Shown in pieces: positions 9,174-18,419 of a stretch of 64,000 nt of DNA. Made by a program: the position numbers and the translations under genes. Location of the stretch: NCBI RefSeq assembly GCF_011038655.2, contig NZ_CP064954.1, positions 1,736,001 through 1,800,000 on the forward strand, in the 5' to 3' direction. The notes below the pieces were generated by a model. It was not told the DNA's origin, did no database searches, and saw only the letters and a list, made by a program, of their open reading frames with translations. Position 1 is the first letter of the stretch. Each line of letters begins with the position of its first letter. This DNA comes from Corynebacterium lizhenjunii (lineage in GTDB: Bacteria; Actinomycetota; Actinomycetes; Mycobacteriales; Mycobacteriaceae).

Positions 9174-11384
9174 ATGGCGCAATCCGTTGTGATGCCCGAA
9201 CTGGGCGAATCCGTAACCGAAGGCACTATCACCCAGTGGCTGAAGTCCGTGGGAGATACCGTCGAGGTCGACGAACCCTTGCTGGAGGTCTCCACGGATA
9301 AGGTGGATACGGAAATCCCCTCCCCGGTGGCAGGCACCATCCTAGAGATCAAGGCTGATGAGGACGACACCATTGATGTCGGCGCGGTCATCGCCATCAT
9401 TGGGGATGCTGACGAGTCAGCAGATTCCAGCTCCGAGTCCGAGGCTAAGTCTGAGTCCACGGACGAGGAAGACTCTGCGGAGTCCGCAGAGTCTGAGGGG
9501 AGCAAGGACGACTCCTCTGCATCCAAGGAGGAAGAGGAGAAATCTGCACCGGCTTCCGCCGGTTCCGGGTCCGGCACCGAAGTCGCTATGCCGGAGCTCG
9601 GCGAGTCCGTCACCGAAGGCACCATCACCCAGTGGCTAAAGTCCGTAGGCGACACCGTCGAGGTCGACGAACCTCTGCTGGAAGTCTCCACCGACAAGGT
9701 TGATACCGAAATCCCCTCCCCGGTGGCAGGCACCATCCTAGAAATCAAGGCCGAAGAAGACGAGACCATCGACGTCGGCGCAGTCATCGCAATTATCGGC
9801 GACGCTTCCGCCGCCAGCTCCTCCTCCAACAACATCGACGACTCCTCCGCATCCAAGGCAGAGAAGAACGAGAAGAAGGACTCCGCAGAAGCCAAGGAAT
9901 CCGAAGACGCCAAGCACAGCAAGGACGACTCCTCTGCATCCAAGAACGAAGAGGAGAAGTCTGCACCGGATTCCGCCGGTTCCGGGTCCGGCACCGAAGT
10001 CGCTATGCCGGAGCTCGGCGAGTCCGTCACCGAAGGCACCATCACCCAGTGGCTAAAGTCCGTAGGCGACACCGTCGAGGTCGACGAACCTCTGCTGGAA
10101 GTCTCCACCGACAAGGTTGATACCGAAATCCCCTCCCCGGTGGCAGGCACCATCCTAGAAATCAAGGCCGAAGAAGACGAGACCATCGACGTCGGAGCAG
10201 TCATCGCAATTATCGGCGACGCTTCCGCCGCCAGCTCCTCCTCCAACAACAACGACGACTCCTCCGCATCCAAGGAAGAGAAGAACGAGGAAGATTCTGC
10301 GGATTCCGCAGCGTCTGAGAGCAAGGACGACTCCAAGGAAGAGGAGAAGCCAGCAGAAAAGACCGAGCAGAAGGCAAAGACGCAGGAATCCTCTGCCGCC
10401 ACTGACTCCCCCGCTTCCACTGGCTCGACTAAGGTCAACAACGGCGACAATGTTCCCTACGTGACCCCGCTGGTGCGCAAGCTGGCAGAGAAGCACGGCG
10501 TGGACCTCAACGCCGTCTCCGGTACCGGTGTTGGTGGGCGTATCCGTAAGCAGGATGTTCTCGCCGCCGCTGGTGAGGGCGAGGCTCCCGCTGCAGCTGC
10601 TTCCAGCAAGGAAGACCCGCGTGCGCGCTGGTCCACCAAGTCCGTGGACCCGGAAAAGCAGGAGCTCATCGGCACCACCCAGAAGGTCAACCGCATCCGC
10701 GAGATCACGGCTACCAAGATGGTGGAGGCTCTGCAGATTTCTGCACAACTCACCCACGTCCAGGAAGTCGATATGACCGCTATCTGGGATCTGCGCAAGC
10801 AGTCCAAGCAGGCGTTCATCGACAAGTACGGTGCCAACCTGTCCTTCCTGCCGTTTATCGTGAAGGCAACGGCTGAGGCCCTGGTCTCCCACCCGAACGT
10901 TAACGCCTCCTACAACCCAGAGACGAAGGAGATGACCTACCACGCGGACGTCAACATCGCTATTGCGGTGGACACCCCGCGCGGACTGCTGACCCCGGTC
11001 ATCCACAAGGCCCAGGATCTGAGCCTGCCAGAAATTGCTCAACAGATTGCGGAGCTCGCAGACAAGGCCCGCAATAACAAGCTCAAGCCGAATGACCTCA
11101 CCGGTGCCACCTTCACTGTCACCAACATCGGCTCCGAGGGCGCGCTGCTGGATACCCCGATTCTGGTACCGCCACAGGCTGGCATTCTGGGCACCGCTGC
11201 TATTACCAAGCGCGCGGTTGTGGTCACCGAAGACGGCCAGGACGCCATTGCCATCCGCCAGATGTGCTACCTGCCGTTTACCTACGACCACCAGGTGGTC
11301 GATGGCGCCGACGCCGGCCGCTTCATCACCACCATCAAGGACCGCCTGGAGACTGCGGACTTCGCCGCAGACCTGGACATCTAA
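9174..11384 (+). CDS. aceF: Dihydrolipoamide acyltransferase (E2) with three lipoyl domains
   Basis: E2 core of the 2-oxoacid dehydrogenase complex; in corynebacteria it serves pyruvate dehydrogenase (with AceE) and the OdhA-based oxoglutarate complex, and older annotations call it sucB. The 736 residues hold three lipoyl domains with lipoyl lysines at about K43, K175 and K314 (each in STDKVDTEIP), separated by long Ser/Glu/Asp/Lys linkers. An E3-binding domain follows (about 425-465, VTPLVRKLAEKHGVDL), then the catalytic domain with HQVVDGADAGRF at the end. ATG at 9174 follows GAGGAG. Domains 2 and 3 are nearly identical at DNA level (9501-9872 and 9918-10289). A strong terminator follows. 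AceE lies at 56.9 kb, LipB and LipA at 17.5 kb. Confidence 0.96.
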   Translation: MAQSVVMPELGESVTEGTITQWLKSVGDTVEVDEPLLEVSTDKVDTEIPSPVAGTILEIKADEDDTIDVGAVIAIIGDADESADSSSESEAKSESTDEEDSAESAESEGSKDDSSASKEEEEKSAPASAGSGSGTEVAMPELGESVTEGTITQWLKSVGDTVEVDEPLLEVSTDKVDTEIPSPVAGTILEIKAEEDETIDVGAVIAIIGDASAASSSSNNIDDSSASKAEKNEKKDSAEAKESEDAKHSKDDSSASKNEEEKSAPDSAGSGSGTEVAMPELGESVTEGTITQWLKSVGDTVEVDEPLLEVSTDKVDTEIPSPVAGTILEIKAEEDETIDVGAVIAIIGDASAASSSSNNNDDSSASKEEKNEEDSADSAASESKDDSKEEEKPAEKTEQKAKTQESSAATDSPASTGSTKVNNGDNVPYVTPLVRKLAEKHGVDLNAVSGTGVGGRIRKQDVLAAAGEGEAPAAAASSKEDPRARWSTKSVDPEKQELIGTTQKVNRIREITATKMVEALQISAQLTHVQEVDMTAIWDLRKQSKQAFIDKYGANLSFLPFIVKATAEALVSHPNVNASYNPETKEMTYHADVNIAIAVDTPRGLLTPVIHKAQDLSLPEIAQQIAELADKARNNKLKPNDLTGATFTVTNIGSEGALLDTPILVPPQAGILGTAAITKRAVVVTEDGQDAIAIRQMCYLPFTYDHQVVDGADAGRFITTIKDRLETADFAADLDI
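9501..10289 (+). repeat. Near-identical tandem duplication of a lipoyl domain plus linker inside aceF
   Basis: Two blocks of about 372 bases, 9501-9872 and 9918-10289, match with an offset of 417 and few differences, mainly in the linkers. The first lipoyl domain (9174-9410) encodes almost the same protein but has clearly diverged codons. Confidence 0.9.
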
Positions 11385-11424
11385 GTCCGCCTAGCTGCAC
11401 AGAACTAGCCTGAGCCGCTAGATT

Positions 11425-11455
11425 GCGCCCCGTCCCCACCCGGACGGGGCGCTTT
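11425..11455 (+). terminator. Rho-independent terminator after aceF
   Basis: Perfect 11-bp stem GCGCCCCGTCC / GGACGGGGCGC with a short loop, followed by TTTGCTGT, 40 bases after the aceF stop. Confidence 0.88.
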
Positions 11456-11571
11456 GCTGTACCTGATGCTGCACGGCCACGGCAGGAGGCATCGGCAAGA
11501 TTGCAAAGAATTGTGAAACTTGCAGCACCATTTTGCCACGATTTGTGACTGCCAACACTAGACTGTTGTGC

Positions 11572-12711
11572 ATGCTGACACAGGAATGGTTCAAAGTCGC
11601 GTTGGGAATGTACTTGGTGGCTTTTGGCGCGAACCTCTTTGCCCCGATGGTCCTGACGTACCAGATTCATGCGGGGTTGGGTGAACTGTCCACAACGTTC
11701 CTCTTCGGAGTCTATGCGGTGGGACTCATCGTCGCATTGTTCATTGGCGGGCCGGCATCCGACGCGCGCGGGAGACGCGCCATCATCCGGCCAGCGTTGT
11801 TGTGCACGGCGGCAGGCTCTGTCATCTTGTTGGCCGGATACGCGGGTAACCTCGCCGCGCTGTTAATTGGGCGGCTGACCATTGGCGTGGCCGTGGGGCT
11901 GGCGATGTCTGCGGGCGCGGCCTGGATGAAGGAGCTTAGCCCCACCGTGGGCATCGGCGCGCGGCGCTCCTCGCTGGCACTGACCCTCGGCTTTGCCACC
12001 GCGCCGCTGTTTTCTGGCCTGATGGCGCAGTTCTTACCGGGTCCCACGCTCGCCCCGTATGCGGCGCACCTGGCACTGGCGCTGGTTATTATTCCCCTGA
12101 CATGGAACGCTCCGGCACGCCCGCCACAGGGTGGCCAACGTGCGTGGTTCCCGCGCAGCCTGCTCACCGCCCGCTTTCTACCCGTGGCCTGTTACGCCCC
12201 CTGGGTATTTGGCGCAGCCTCAACCTCTTTCGCCTTTTTGCCGGGTATGGTGCGGCAACACACCTCAGCCCCCATTGCGGTAGCCGGCTGCATAGCACTG
12301 CTCACCATGGGCACGGGCGCCGTGGTGCAGCGCTGGGCGCTGAACTGGTCTGCAGCGTTCGGCATGGTGGCCGGGGCGGTAGGCATGGGCATAGGGCTGA
12401 TCATTGTCCTCAACCGGGAACACGCGTGGTCTATCTACCTGCTGCCGCTGAGCGCAATTGTGCTTGGCGTGTGCTACGGAACCAACATGGTCATTGGCTT
12501 GGCGCAAACTCAGGCATTAGCGCCGCCACATGAGCTGGGGGCGGCAACGGGGGTGTTCTACACGCTGACTTATTTGGGCTTCTTTGCCCCTTTTATTCTC
12601 AGTGCGGCCGGCCCGATTGTTGGGTATTCCACCACCTTTGTCGTGGGTATCGTAGCGGCGCTGTTGACAATGCTTTTCGCTGCATATTCTCAAAGGGGTA
12701 ACGGGGCCTAA
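11572..12711 (+). CDS. Major facilitator superfamily transporter
   Basis: A 379-residue integral membrane protein with about 12 hydrophobic segments. The MFS signature between segments 2 and 3 reads GGPASDARGRRAI, and a long cytosolic loop divides the halves near residue 180. The substrate cannot be told from sequence; the fold is that of drug or metabolite exporters. I chose the ATG at 11572, which has no ribosome site but a TAGACT box 8-13 bases upstream, suggesting a leaderless transcript. A GTG or TTG a few codons upstream is possible. A 13-of-14 copy of the dispersed motif lies at 11488-11501, between the aceF terminator and this gene. It ends 70 bases before gcvP. Confidence 0.85.
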   Translation: MLTQEWFKVALGMYLVAFGANLFAPMVLTYQIHAGLGELSTTFLFGVYAVGLIVALFIGGPASDARGRRAIIRPALLCTAAGSVILLAGYAGNLAALLIGRLTIGVAVGLAMSAGAAWMKELSPTVGIGARRSSLALTLGFATAPLFSGLMAQFLPGPTLAPYAAHLALALVIIPLTWNAPARPPQGGQRAWFPRSLLTARFLPVACYAPWVFGAASTSFAFLPGMVRQHTSAPIAVAGCIALLTMGTGAVVQRWALNWSAAFGMVAGAVGMGIGLIIVLNREHAWSIYLLPLSAIVLGVCYGTNMVIGLAQTQALAPPHELGAATGVFYTLTYLGFFAPFILSAAGPIVGYSTTFVVGIVAALLTMLFAAYSQRGNGA

Positions 12712-12729
12712 GAATTGGATCTATCGCCA

Positions 12730-12735
12730 TATAAT
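12730..12735 (+). promoter_or_regulatory. Candidate -10 element for gcvP
   Basis: Perfect TATAAT 47 bases before the gcvP ATG. No good -35 at 16-18 bases, which is usual for corynebacterial promoters. No glycine riboswitch fits in the 70-base gap. Confidence 0.5.
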
Positions 12736-12781
12736 CAAAGGCGGTTAAGGCCACATACATCCCCCAAAGGAGTTTACGTTC

Positions 12782-15661
12782 ATGGAATTCATCTCCCGTC
12801 ACCTCGGGCCAGATGCTCCTGAGCAAGCCACTATGCTTGCCCAGGTTGGCTATGACAGCGTCGAAGCCCTGGTAGACGCCGCCATCCCTTCCTCAATCCG
12901 CGCCACAACAACACCGCAGTTGCCGCCGGCGCGCAGCGAAACGGAAGCGCAGGAGCGGCTGCGGGAACTCGCCTCGAAAAACACTGTGCTCAAGTCCTTC
13001 TACGGTCAGGGCTACTCGGACACCATTACCCCGCCAGTAATCCGTCGTGGACTGCTAGAAGACGCTGGCTGGTACACCGCCTACACCCCCTACCAGCCAG
13101 AGATTTCCCAGGGTCGCCTGGAGGCTTTGCTGAACTTCCAGACCTTGATCGAAGAGCTCACTGGCCTGCCTATTGCCAACGCGTCCCTGTTGGACGAGGC
13201 CTCTGCTGTGGCTGAGGCCGTGGGTCTGATGTCGCGTGCGGTGAAGAAGGGGCGCCGGGTAGTCCTGGACTCCCGACTGCACCCGCAGGTGCTGACGGTG
13301 GCTGCAGAGCGCGCCCGCGCCATCGAGCTGGAGGTTGATATTGCAGATTTGCGCGATGGCCTCGTAGGCGAGGACATCGTGGGCGTGGTTGCCGCCTACA
13401 CCGGTACCACTGGCGATATTCTGGATCCCCGTACCCTAATCGAGGAGGTCCACACCCGTGGCGCCTTGGTAACGGTTGCGGCGGACCCGCTGTCCTTACT
13501 CCTGTTGGAGGGCCCGGGCCACCTGGGGGCCGATATTGTGGTTGGTTCCACCCAGCGCTTTGGCGTGCCGCTGTTCTTCGGTGGCCCGCACGCGGCCTAC
13601 ATGGCGGTGGCGGATAAGCTCAAGCGCCAGATGCCTGGCCGTTTGGTGGGCGTGTCTGTTGATGCCACCGGTGCCCCCGCCTACCGCCTGGCCCTGCAGA
13701 CCCGCGAGCAGCATATTCGCCGCGAGCGCGCGACGTCTAACATTTGTACCGCCCAGGCGCTGCTGGCAAATGTTGCCTCCATGTACGCGGTCTACCACGG
13801 TCCGGCGGGCCTGAAGCGTATTGCGCAGCGCATCCATGCCCACGCGGTGGCTTTCGCCGAGGCCGTGCAGGCCGCTGGCAACACCGTCGTGTCTGCAGAG
13901 TTCTTTGACACCGTCACTGTCTCCGGGGTAGACGCTGCCGCGATCAAGGCCGAACTGCAATCCCGCGGCTACCTGGTGCGCGCCATTGGCACCGATCAGA
14001 TTTCGGTGTCCTTCGGTGAGTCCGCTACGGCACAGGATGTAGCAGTCCTTGCCGCCGCCTTTGGCGCCCAGCCTGCCGATGTCCCGTCCGCTGACGCCGA
14101 CTCCGCCGATGCCGCCGATGGCCAGTCTGCCGATACCCGCCTGCCGCAGGCCCTGCTGCGCACCACCCCGGCGCTGAGCCACCACATCTTCAATTCCATC
14201 CACTCTGAGACTCAGATGCTGCGCTACCTGCGCGAGCTCTCTGACAAGGATCTGGCTCTAGACCGCACGATGATCCCCCTGGGTTCGTGCACCATGAAGC
14301 TCAACCCAACTGCAGCCATGGAGCCTATCTCCTGGCCGGAGTTTGCCGGAATCCACCCCTACGCCCCGCAGGAAACCACTGCGGGTTGGCGGGAGTTGAT
14401 TGAGGAGCTGGAAGAGTGGCTGGCCCAGATCACCGGCTACGCCAAGGTCTCCATCCAGCCCAACGCGGGTTCCCAGGGCGAGCTGGCCGGCCTGCTGGCC
14501 ATCCGCCGCTACCACCTGGCCAACGGTGATCATGGGCGCGATGTGGTGCTGATTCCGGCATCGGCGCATGGCACCAACGCGGCATCGGCCACGCTAGCCA
14601 ACCTGCGGGTAGTGGTAGTCAAGACCGCTACGGACGGTTCCATCGACTTGAGCGACCTGGATGCCAAGATTGAGCAGCACGCAGCACACCTGGCGGGCAT
14701 CATGATCACCTACCCGTCTACTCACGGCGTGTTTGACCCGGAGGTGCGCGAGGTCTGCGAGAAGGTGCACGCTGCGGGCGGGCAGGTCTACATCGACGGC
14801 GCCAACATGAACGCCTTGTCCGGGTGGGCTCAGCCCGGCGAGTTCGGCGGCGATGTCAGCCACCTGAACTTGCACAAGACCTTCACCATTCCACATGGTG
14901 GCGGCGGACCCGGCGTTGGCCCGGTAGCCGTGGCCGAGCACTTGGTGCCGTTCTTGCCCACCAATGCCAATGACCCAGACCTGGACCCGGCCGTAGCCAC
15001 CGCCATCAGCACCGGAGTGCCGATTACCGCCACCGAGTACGGCTCTGCTGGCGTTCTGCCAATTTCCTGGGCTTACCTGGCCATGGTGGGCGCCGATGGT
15101 CTGGCTGCGGCCACCGCACACGCCATCTTGGGCGCCAACTACCTGGCATCGCGCCTGGGCGAGGCCTTCTCCATCCTCTACACCGGCAATGCCGGCCTGG
15201 TCGCGCACGAGTGCATCCTAGATTTGCGTGAGCTTACTGATGCCTCCGGCGTCACGGCCACCGATGTGGCCAAGCGCCTCATCGACTATGGCTTCCACGC
15301 CCCCACCTTGGCTTTCCCCGTTGCGGGCACCTTGATGGTGGAGCCCACCGAGTCCGAGGACTTGGCAGAGCTGGATCGCTTTGTGGAGGCCATGCTCTCC
15401 ATCCGGGCAGAAATCCAGGAGATCATCGATGGCAAGGTGGACTACGACAAGTCGGTTATCCACCACGCACCGTTTACCGCCGCTGCGGTCACCAGCGACG
15501 ATTGGGACTATGAGTTCACCCGTCAGCAGGCCGCCTACCCTGTGGACTCCCTGCGTCGGGCCAAGTACTTCCCGCCAGTGCGCCGTCTGGATGAGGCCTA
15601 TGGTGACCGTAACTTGGTCTGCTCCTGCCCGCCGCCGGAAGCATTCGACACCACTAACTAA
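12782..15661 (+). CDS. gcvP: Glycine dehydrogenase (decarboxylating), P-protein
   Basis: PLP enzyme that decarboxylates glycine and passes the aminomethyl group to the lipoyl arm of GcvH. The 959 residues are the fused two-half form; the second half has SHLNLHKTFTIPHGGGGPG with PLP lysine K699, and MIPLGSCTMKLNP near 500. ATG at 12782 follows AAAGGAG. The junction between the halves (about residues 435-460) is a low-complexity Ala/Ser/Asp linker whose DNA is built from degenerate copies of the dispersed motif. It is first in gcvP-gcvT-gcvH, with lipB and lipA next. I recall that C. glutamicum lacks this system while other corynebacteria have it here. Confidence 0.97.
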   Translation: MEFISRHLGPDAPEQATMLAQVGYDSVEALVDAAIPSSIRATTTPQLPPARSETEAQERLRELASKNTVLKSFYGQGYSDTITPPVIRRGLLEDAGWYTAYTPYQPEISQGRLEALLNFQTLIEELTGLPIANASLLDEASAVAEAVGLMSRAVKKGRRVVLDSRLHPQVLTVAAERARAIELEVDIADLRDGLVGEDIVGVVAAYTGTTGDILDPRTLIEEVHTRGALVTVAADPLSLLLLEGPGHLGADIVVGSTQRFGVPLFFGGPHAAYMAVADKLKRQMPGRLVGVSVDATGAPAYRLALQTREQHIRRERATSNICTAQALLANVASMYAVYHGPAGLKRIAQRIHAHAVAFAEAVQAAGNTVVSAEFFDTVTVSGVDAAAIKAELQSRGYLVRAIGTDQISVSFGESATAQDVAVLAAAFGAQPADVPSADADSADAADGQSADTRLPQALLRTTPALSHHIFNSIHSETQMLRYLRELSDKDLALDRTMIPLGSCTMKLNPTAAMEPISWPEFAGIHPYAPQETTAGWRELIEELEEWLAQITGYAKVSIQPNAGSQGELAGLLAIRRYHLANGDHGRDVVLIPASAHGTNAASATLANLRVVVVKTATDGSIDLSDLDAKIEQHAAHLAGIMITYPSTHGVFDPEVREVCEKVHAAGGQVYIDGANMNALSGWAQPGEFGGDVSHLNLHKTFTIPHGGGGPGVGPVAVAEHLVPFLPTNANDPDLDPAVATAISTGVPITATEYGSAGVLPISWAYLAMVGADGLAAATAHAILGANYLASRLGEAFSILYTGNAGLVAHECILDLRELTDASGVTATDVAKRLIDYGFHAPTLAFPVAGTLMVEPTESEDLAELDRFVEAMLSIRAEIQEIIDGKVDYDKSVIHHAPFTAAAVTSDDWDYEFTRQQAAYPVDSLRRAKYFPPVRRLDEAYGDRNLVCSCPPPEAFDTTN

Positions 15662-15732
15662 GCCACCCGAGGGCTCAACAGCCCCGGGGCTCCCAGCCCT
15701 CCGGGAGCACCAACATTGACGAGGAGAATCAC

Positions 15733-16845
15733 ATGACTGAACTACTCAACTCCCCGCTGCACGCGGAGCATGAGAAACTCGGCGCTAGCTTCACCGCCTT
15801 CGGGCCGTGGAACATGCCGCTGAAGTACGCCAACGAACTCGAAGAGCACCGCGCAGTGCGCGAATCCGTGGGCCTTTTTGACCTGTCTCACATGGGTGAG
15901 ATCTGGGTCAATGGCGCTGACGCTGCGGCGTTTTTGTCCTACAGCTTCATCTCTGACATCACCAATGTGGCCATTGGCAAGGCTAAGTACTCGATGATCA
16001 CCGCTGAAGATGGCGGCATTATCGATGACCTGATCACCTATCGCCTGGGGGAAACCAAGTTCCTGGTGGTACCCAACGCCGGTAATGCAGACACGGTGTG
16101 GGAGGAGCTGAATAAGCGCGCAGAGGGCTTTGACGTTGACCTCAACAACGAGTCGCGCGATGTAGCCATGATTGCCGTCCAGGGCCCCAAGGCCGCCGAA
16201 GTACTGGTGCCGCTGGTAGAAGACAGCAAGCAAGAAGCCGTGTTTGGCCTGGACTACTACGCGGCAACCACGGGCAAAGTGGCGCGCAAGTACGCCTTCA
16301 TTTGCCGCACCGGCTACACCGGGGAGGATGGCTTCGAGCTCATCGTCTACAACTCCGACGCCCCGGAGCTGTGGAACGAGCTGCTCAAGGCAGGCGAGGA
16401 GTACGGCATCAAGCCCTGTGGCCTGGCTGCGCGTGACTCTTTGCGCCTGGAGGCTGGCATGCCGCTCTACGGCAACGAGCTCACCCGGGACATCACCCCT
16501 GTGGAGGCCGGCATGGCTCGCGCCTTCGCCAAGAAGGAAGCCGACTTTGTGGGCGCCGAGGTCATGCGTGAGCGCGCAGCTGCCGGCCCGCAAATCCAAA
16601 TCACCGGCCTGACCTCTTCCCAGCGCCGCGCTGCCCGCGCCGGTTCTGAGGTCTACGTGGGCGAGACCAAGGTGGGCACCGTGACCTCCGGTCAGCCCTC
16701 CCCCACCCTGGGCCACCCGGTGGCTATTGCCTTGATTGACACCTCAGCCAACCTCCAGCCAGGTGACGCCGTCGAGGTGGACATTCGCGGCAAGCGCTAC
16801 CCCTTTGAGGTAGCTGCCCTCCCGTTCTACAAGCGGGCACGCTAA
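15733..16845 (+). CDS. gcvT: Aminomethyltransferase, T-protein
   Basis: Transfers the one-carbon unit from aminomethyl-GcvH to tetrahydrofolate and releases ammonia. The 370 residues show the family features [12 protein letters not shown] near residue 48, the folate-binding core ([10 protein letters not shown]), [10 protein letters not shown] near 195, and [14 protein letters not shown] near 235. ATG at 15733 follows GAGGAG. The gene lies 71 bases after gcvP in the same orientation; the spacer holds small GC-rich hairpins but no convincing terminator, so the two are probably cotranscribed. Confidence 0.96.
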   Translation: MTELLNSPLHAEHEKLGASFTAFGPWNMPLKYANELEEHRAVRESVGLFDLSHMGEIWVNGADAAAFLSYSFISDITNVAIGKAKYSMITAEDGGIIDDLITYRLGETKFLVVPNAGNADTVWEELNKRAEGFDVDLNNESRDVAMIAVQGPKAAEVLVPLVEDSKQEAVFGLDYYAATTGKVARKYAFICRTGYTGEDGFELIVYNSDAPELWNELLKAGEEYGIKPCGLAARDSLRLEAGMPLYGNELTRDITPVEAGMARAFAKKEADFVGAEVMRERAAAGPQIQITGLTSSQRRAARAGSEVYVGETKVGTVTSGQPSPTLGHPVAIALIDTSANLQPGDAVEVDIRGKRYPFEVAALPFYKRAR

Positions 16846-16934
16846 AATTCTGCGCAGGACTTTCCGCGCAAGATTGTCCCGCGGGATTTACCCGCAGGAC
16901 TTTCCCACAGAACTCTCAATCTGAAAGGACCCCC

Positions 16935-17324
16935 ATGACCACCCTGCCTTCCAACTTCTCCTACTCCGAGGACCACGAGTGGATCGCTGCCCCGGCTGCA
17001 GAGGTAGCTGGCCAGACCCTTCGCGTGGGCATCACTTCCGTGGCTGCTGACCGCCTGGGCGAGGTCGTCTTCGCCGAGCTGCCCGCCGTTGGTGACACCG
17101 TCACCGCTGGTGAAACCTGCGGCGAGATCGAGTCCACCAAGTCCGTCTCCGACCTGTACTCCCCGGTCACCGGCACCGTCACCGCTGTCAACGAAGCGGT
17201 CCATGATGACTACGCCGTGGTCAATAATGACCCCTTCGGCGAAGGCTGGCTCTTCGAGGTCGAGGTCACCGAAGCCGGTGAGCTGATGACCGCCGAGGAA
17301 TACGCTTCCGCCAACGGCGTCTAA
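16935..17324 (+). CDS. gcvH: Glycine cleavage system H protein (lipoyl carrier)
   Basis: A 129-residue mobile carrier with a single lipoyl domain. The lipoylation motif [18 protein letters not shown] places the modified lysine at K69, and the fold-defining [14 protein letters not shown] precedes it. ATG at 16935 follows AAAGGA. Third gene of the gcv operon, 89 bases after gcvT. LipB, encoded immediately downstream, is the octanoyltransferase expected to act on this very protein. The operon ends in a stretch of tandem repeats that close with a terminator. Confidence 0.96.
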   Translation: MTTLPSNFSYSEDHEWIAAPAAEVAGQTLRVGITSVAADRLGEVVFAELPAVGDTVTAGETCGEIESTKSVSDLYSPVTGTVTAVNEAVHDDYAVVNNDPFGEGWLFEVEVTEAGELMTAEEYASANGV

Positions 17325-17343
17325 GCTCACAGGCCCTGCACAA

Positions 17344-17467
17344 GGCACGCGGCACCCCAACGGAGCCGCACCTGGCACGCGGCACCCCCAACGGAGCCGC
17401 ACCTGGCACGCGGCACCCCCAACGGAGCCGCACCTGGCACGCGGCTCCCCCAACGGGAGCTGCGTGC
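17344..17467 (+). repeat. Four tandem copies of a 31-base unit ending in a hairpin
   Basis: Units begin GGCACGCGGCACCCCCAACG and start at 17344 (30 bases), 17374, 17405 and 17436. The first three are almost identical; the last is altered so that it folds on itself. There is no spacer between units, so this is not a CRISPR array. It fills the gcvH-lipB gap. Confidence 0.9.
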
Positions 17468-17470
17468 CTT
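17436..17470 (+). terminator. Terminator after gcvH, formed by the last tandem repeat
   Basis: Arms GGCACGCGGCTCCC and GGGAGCTGCGTGCC pair along 14 positions with one G-T, loop CCAAC, followed by TTTGG. The T run is short. Confidence 0.65.
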
Positions 17471-17505
17471 TGGCTTTGCGCCGGAGTGGGGTAGAACTAA
17501 CAACT

Positions 17506-18312
17506 ATGACCGCACCCCGCGACCCCTTCTTTCCCGCAGACCGCTCCATCCGTGCCGACTCCACCACAACCCTCGACATACGCAACCTGGGCCGCATGGA
17601 CTACCAAGCCGCTTGGGACCTCCAGGCCGAACTCGCCGCTGCCCGTGCAGCAGGCGACATTGGCGATACCATCTTGGTAGTCGAGCACCCCAACATCTAC
17701 ACCGCCGGCAAACGCACCCAGCCAGAAGACATGCCGACCAATGGGCTTCCCGTCATCACAGTGGACCGCGGAGGGCGAATCACCTGGCACGGCGAAGGCC
17801 AACTGGTGGTCTACCCCATCATCCGCCTCGCAGAGCCCGTTGATGTCGTCGACTACGTCCGCCGCCTCGAAGAGGCAACCATCCATACCGTGCGCCAACT
17901 GGGCGTAAGCACTGCCGGGCGCATAGACGGACGCTCCGGGGTGTGGGTGCCCTCCACCACCACCGCAGCAGACCCCAGCGCTCCCACCCGTGACCGCAAG
18001 ATCGCCGCACTAGGAATCCGCATCACCCGCGGGGTCACCATGCACGGCCTGGCGCTGAACTGCACCAACACCCTAGAGTATTACGACCACATTGTGGCCT
18101 GCGGAATTGATGATGCCGACGTCACCACGTTAAGCCTCGAACTCGGCCGGCCCATTAGCATCGAAGAGGCCACCGCCCCACTACTGGCAGCCCTGGAGGA
18201 AACCCTATCGGGGCGCATGACCGTTGCAGACCATACTTTCGGCTCCGCACCCGACCCCACCAAGCTCACCAATCAGAAACGCCGACAAGCACGGGCACAA
18301 GGGCAAGGGTGA
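17506..18312 (+). CDS. lipB: Octanoyltransferase (lipoate biosynthesis)
   Basis: Moves the octanoyl group from acyl carrier protein to the lipoyl-domain lysine of GcvH and E2 proteins. The 268 residues hold [17 protein letters not shown] near 85-100, the catalytic lysine K165 in KIAALGIR and the acyl-accepting Cys199 in ACGI, matching the Lys/Cys pair of the family. I chose the ATG at 17506: it lacks a ribosome site but has a TAGAAC box 10-15 bases upstream, typical of a leaderless start. It lies between gcvH and lipA, and supplies the octanoylated protein that LipA then sulfurates. Confidence 0.94.
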   Translation: MTAPRDPFFPADRSIRADSTTTLDIRNLGRMDYQAAWDLQAELAAARAAGDIGDTILVVEHPNIYTAGKRTQPEDMPTNGLPVITVDRGGRITWHGEGQLVVYPIIRLAEPVDVVDYVRRLEEATIHTVRQLGVSTAGRIDGRSGVWVPSTTTAADPSAPTRDRKIAALGIRITRGVTMHGLALNCTNTLEYYDHIVACGIDDADVTTLSLELGRPISIEEATAPLLAALEETLSGRMTVADHTFGSAPDPTKLTNQKRRQARAQGQG

Positions 18313-18326
18313 GGGCGAGGAGCGGC

Positions 18327-18340
18327 GGCATCGGCAAGCT
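18327..18340 (+). repeat. Dispersed 14-mer, exact copy 3 of 11
   Basis: Intergenic copy in the 107-base gap between lipB and lipA. Confidence 0.9.
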
Positions 18341-18419
18341 AAGGGAATAGCCGAAGCACAGCCACGGTTGTAGGCAACAGAGTTTAAACAACCACCACCA
18401 ACAACGTAGGGTAGACGAC

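Noticed and set aside
9113..10450. Long open frame of 445 codons antisense to aceF, Ser-rich
   Set aside because: It mirrors the Glu/Ser/Asp-rich repeats of aceF; composition keeps the antisense frame open. No ribosome site or known family.
10155..11291. Antisense frame of 378 codons across the aceF core
   Set aside because: Shadow of a well-conserved gene; no independent coding signal.
12712..12781. Glycine riboswitch before gcvP
   Set aside because: The gap is 70 bases, too short, and shows none of the paired aptamer pattern.
17344..17467. Repeat array considered as a CRISPR
   Set aside because: Units are contiguous, with no spacers, and no cas genes are near. The same holds for 28532-28614.
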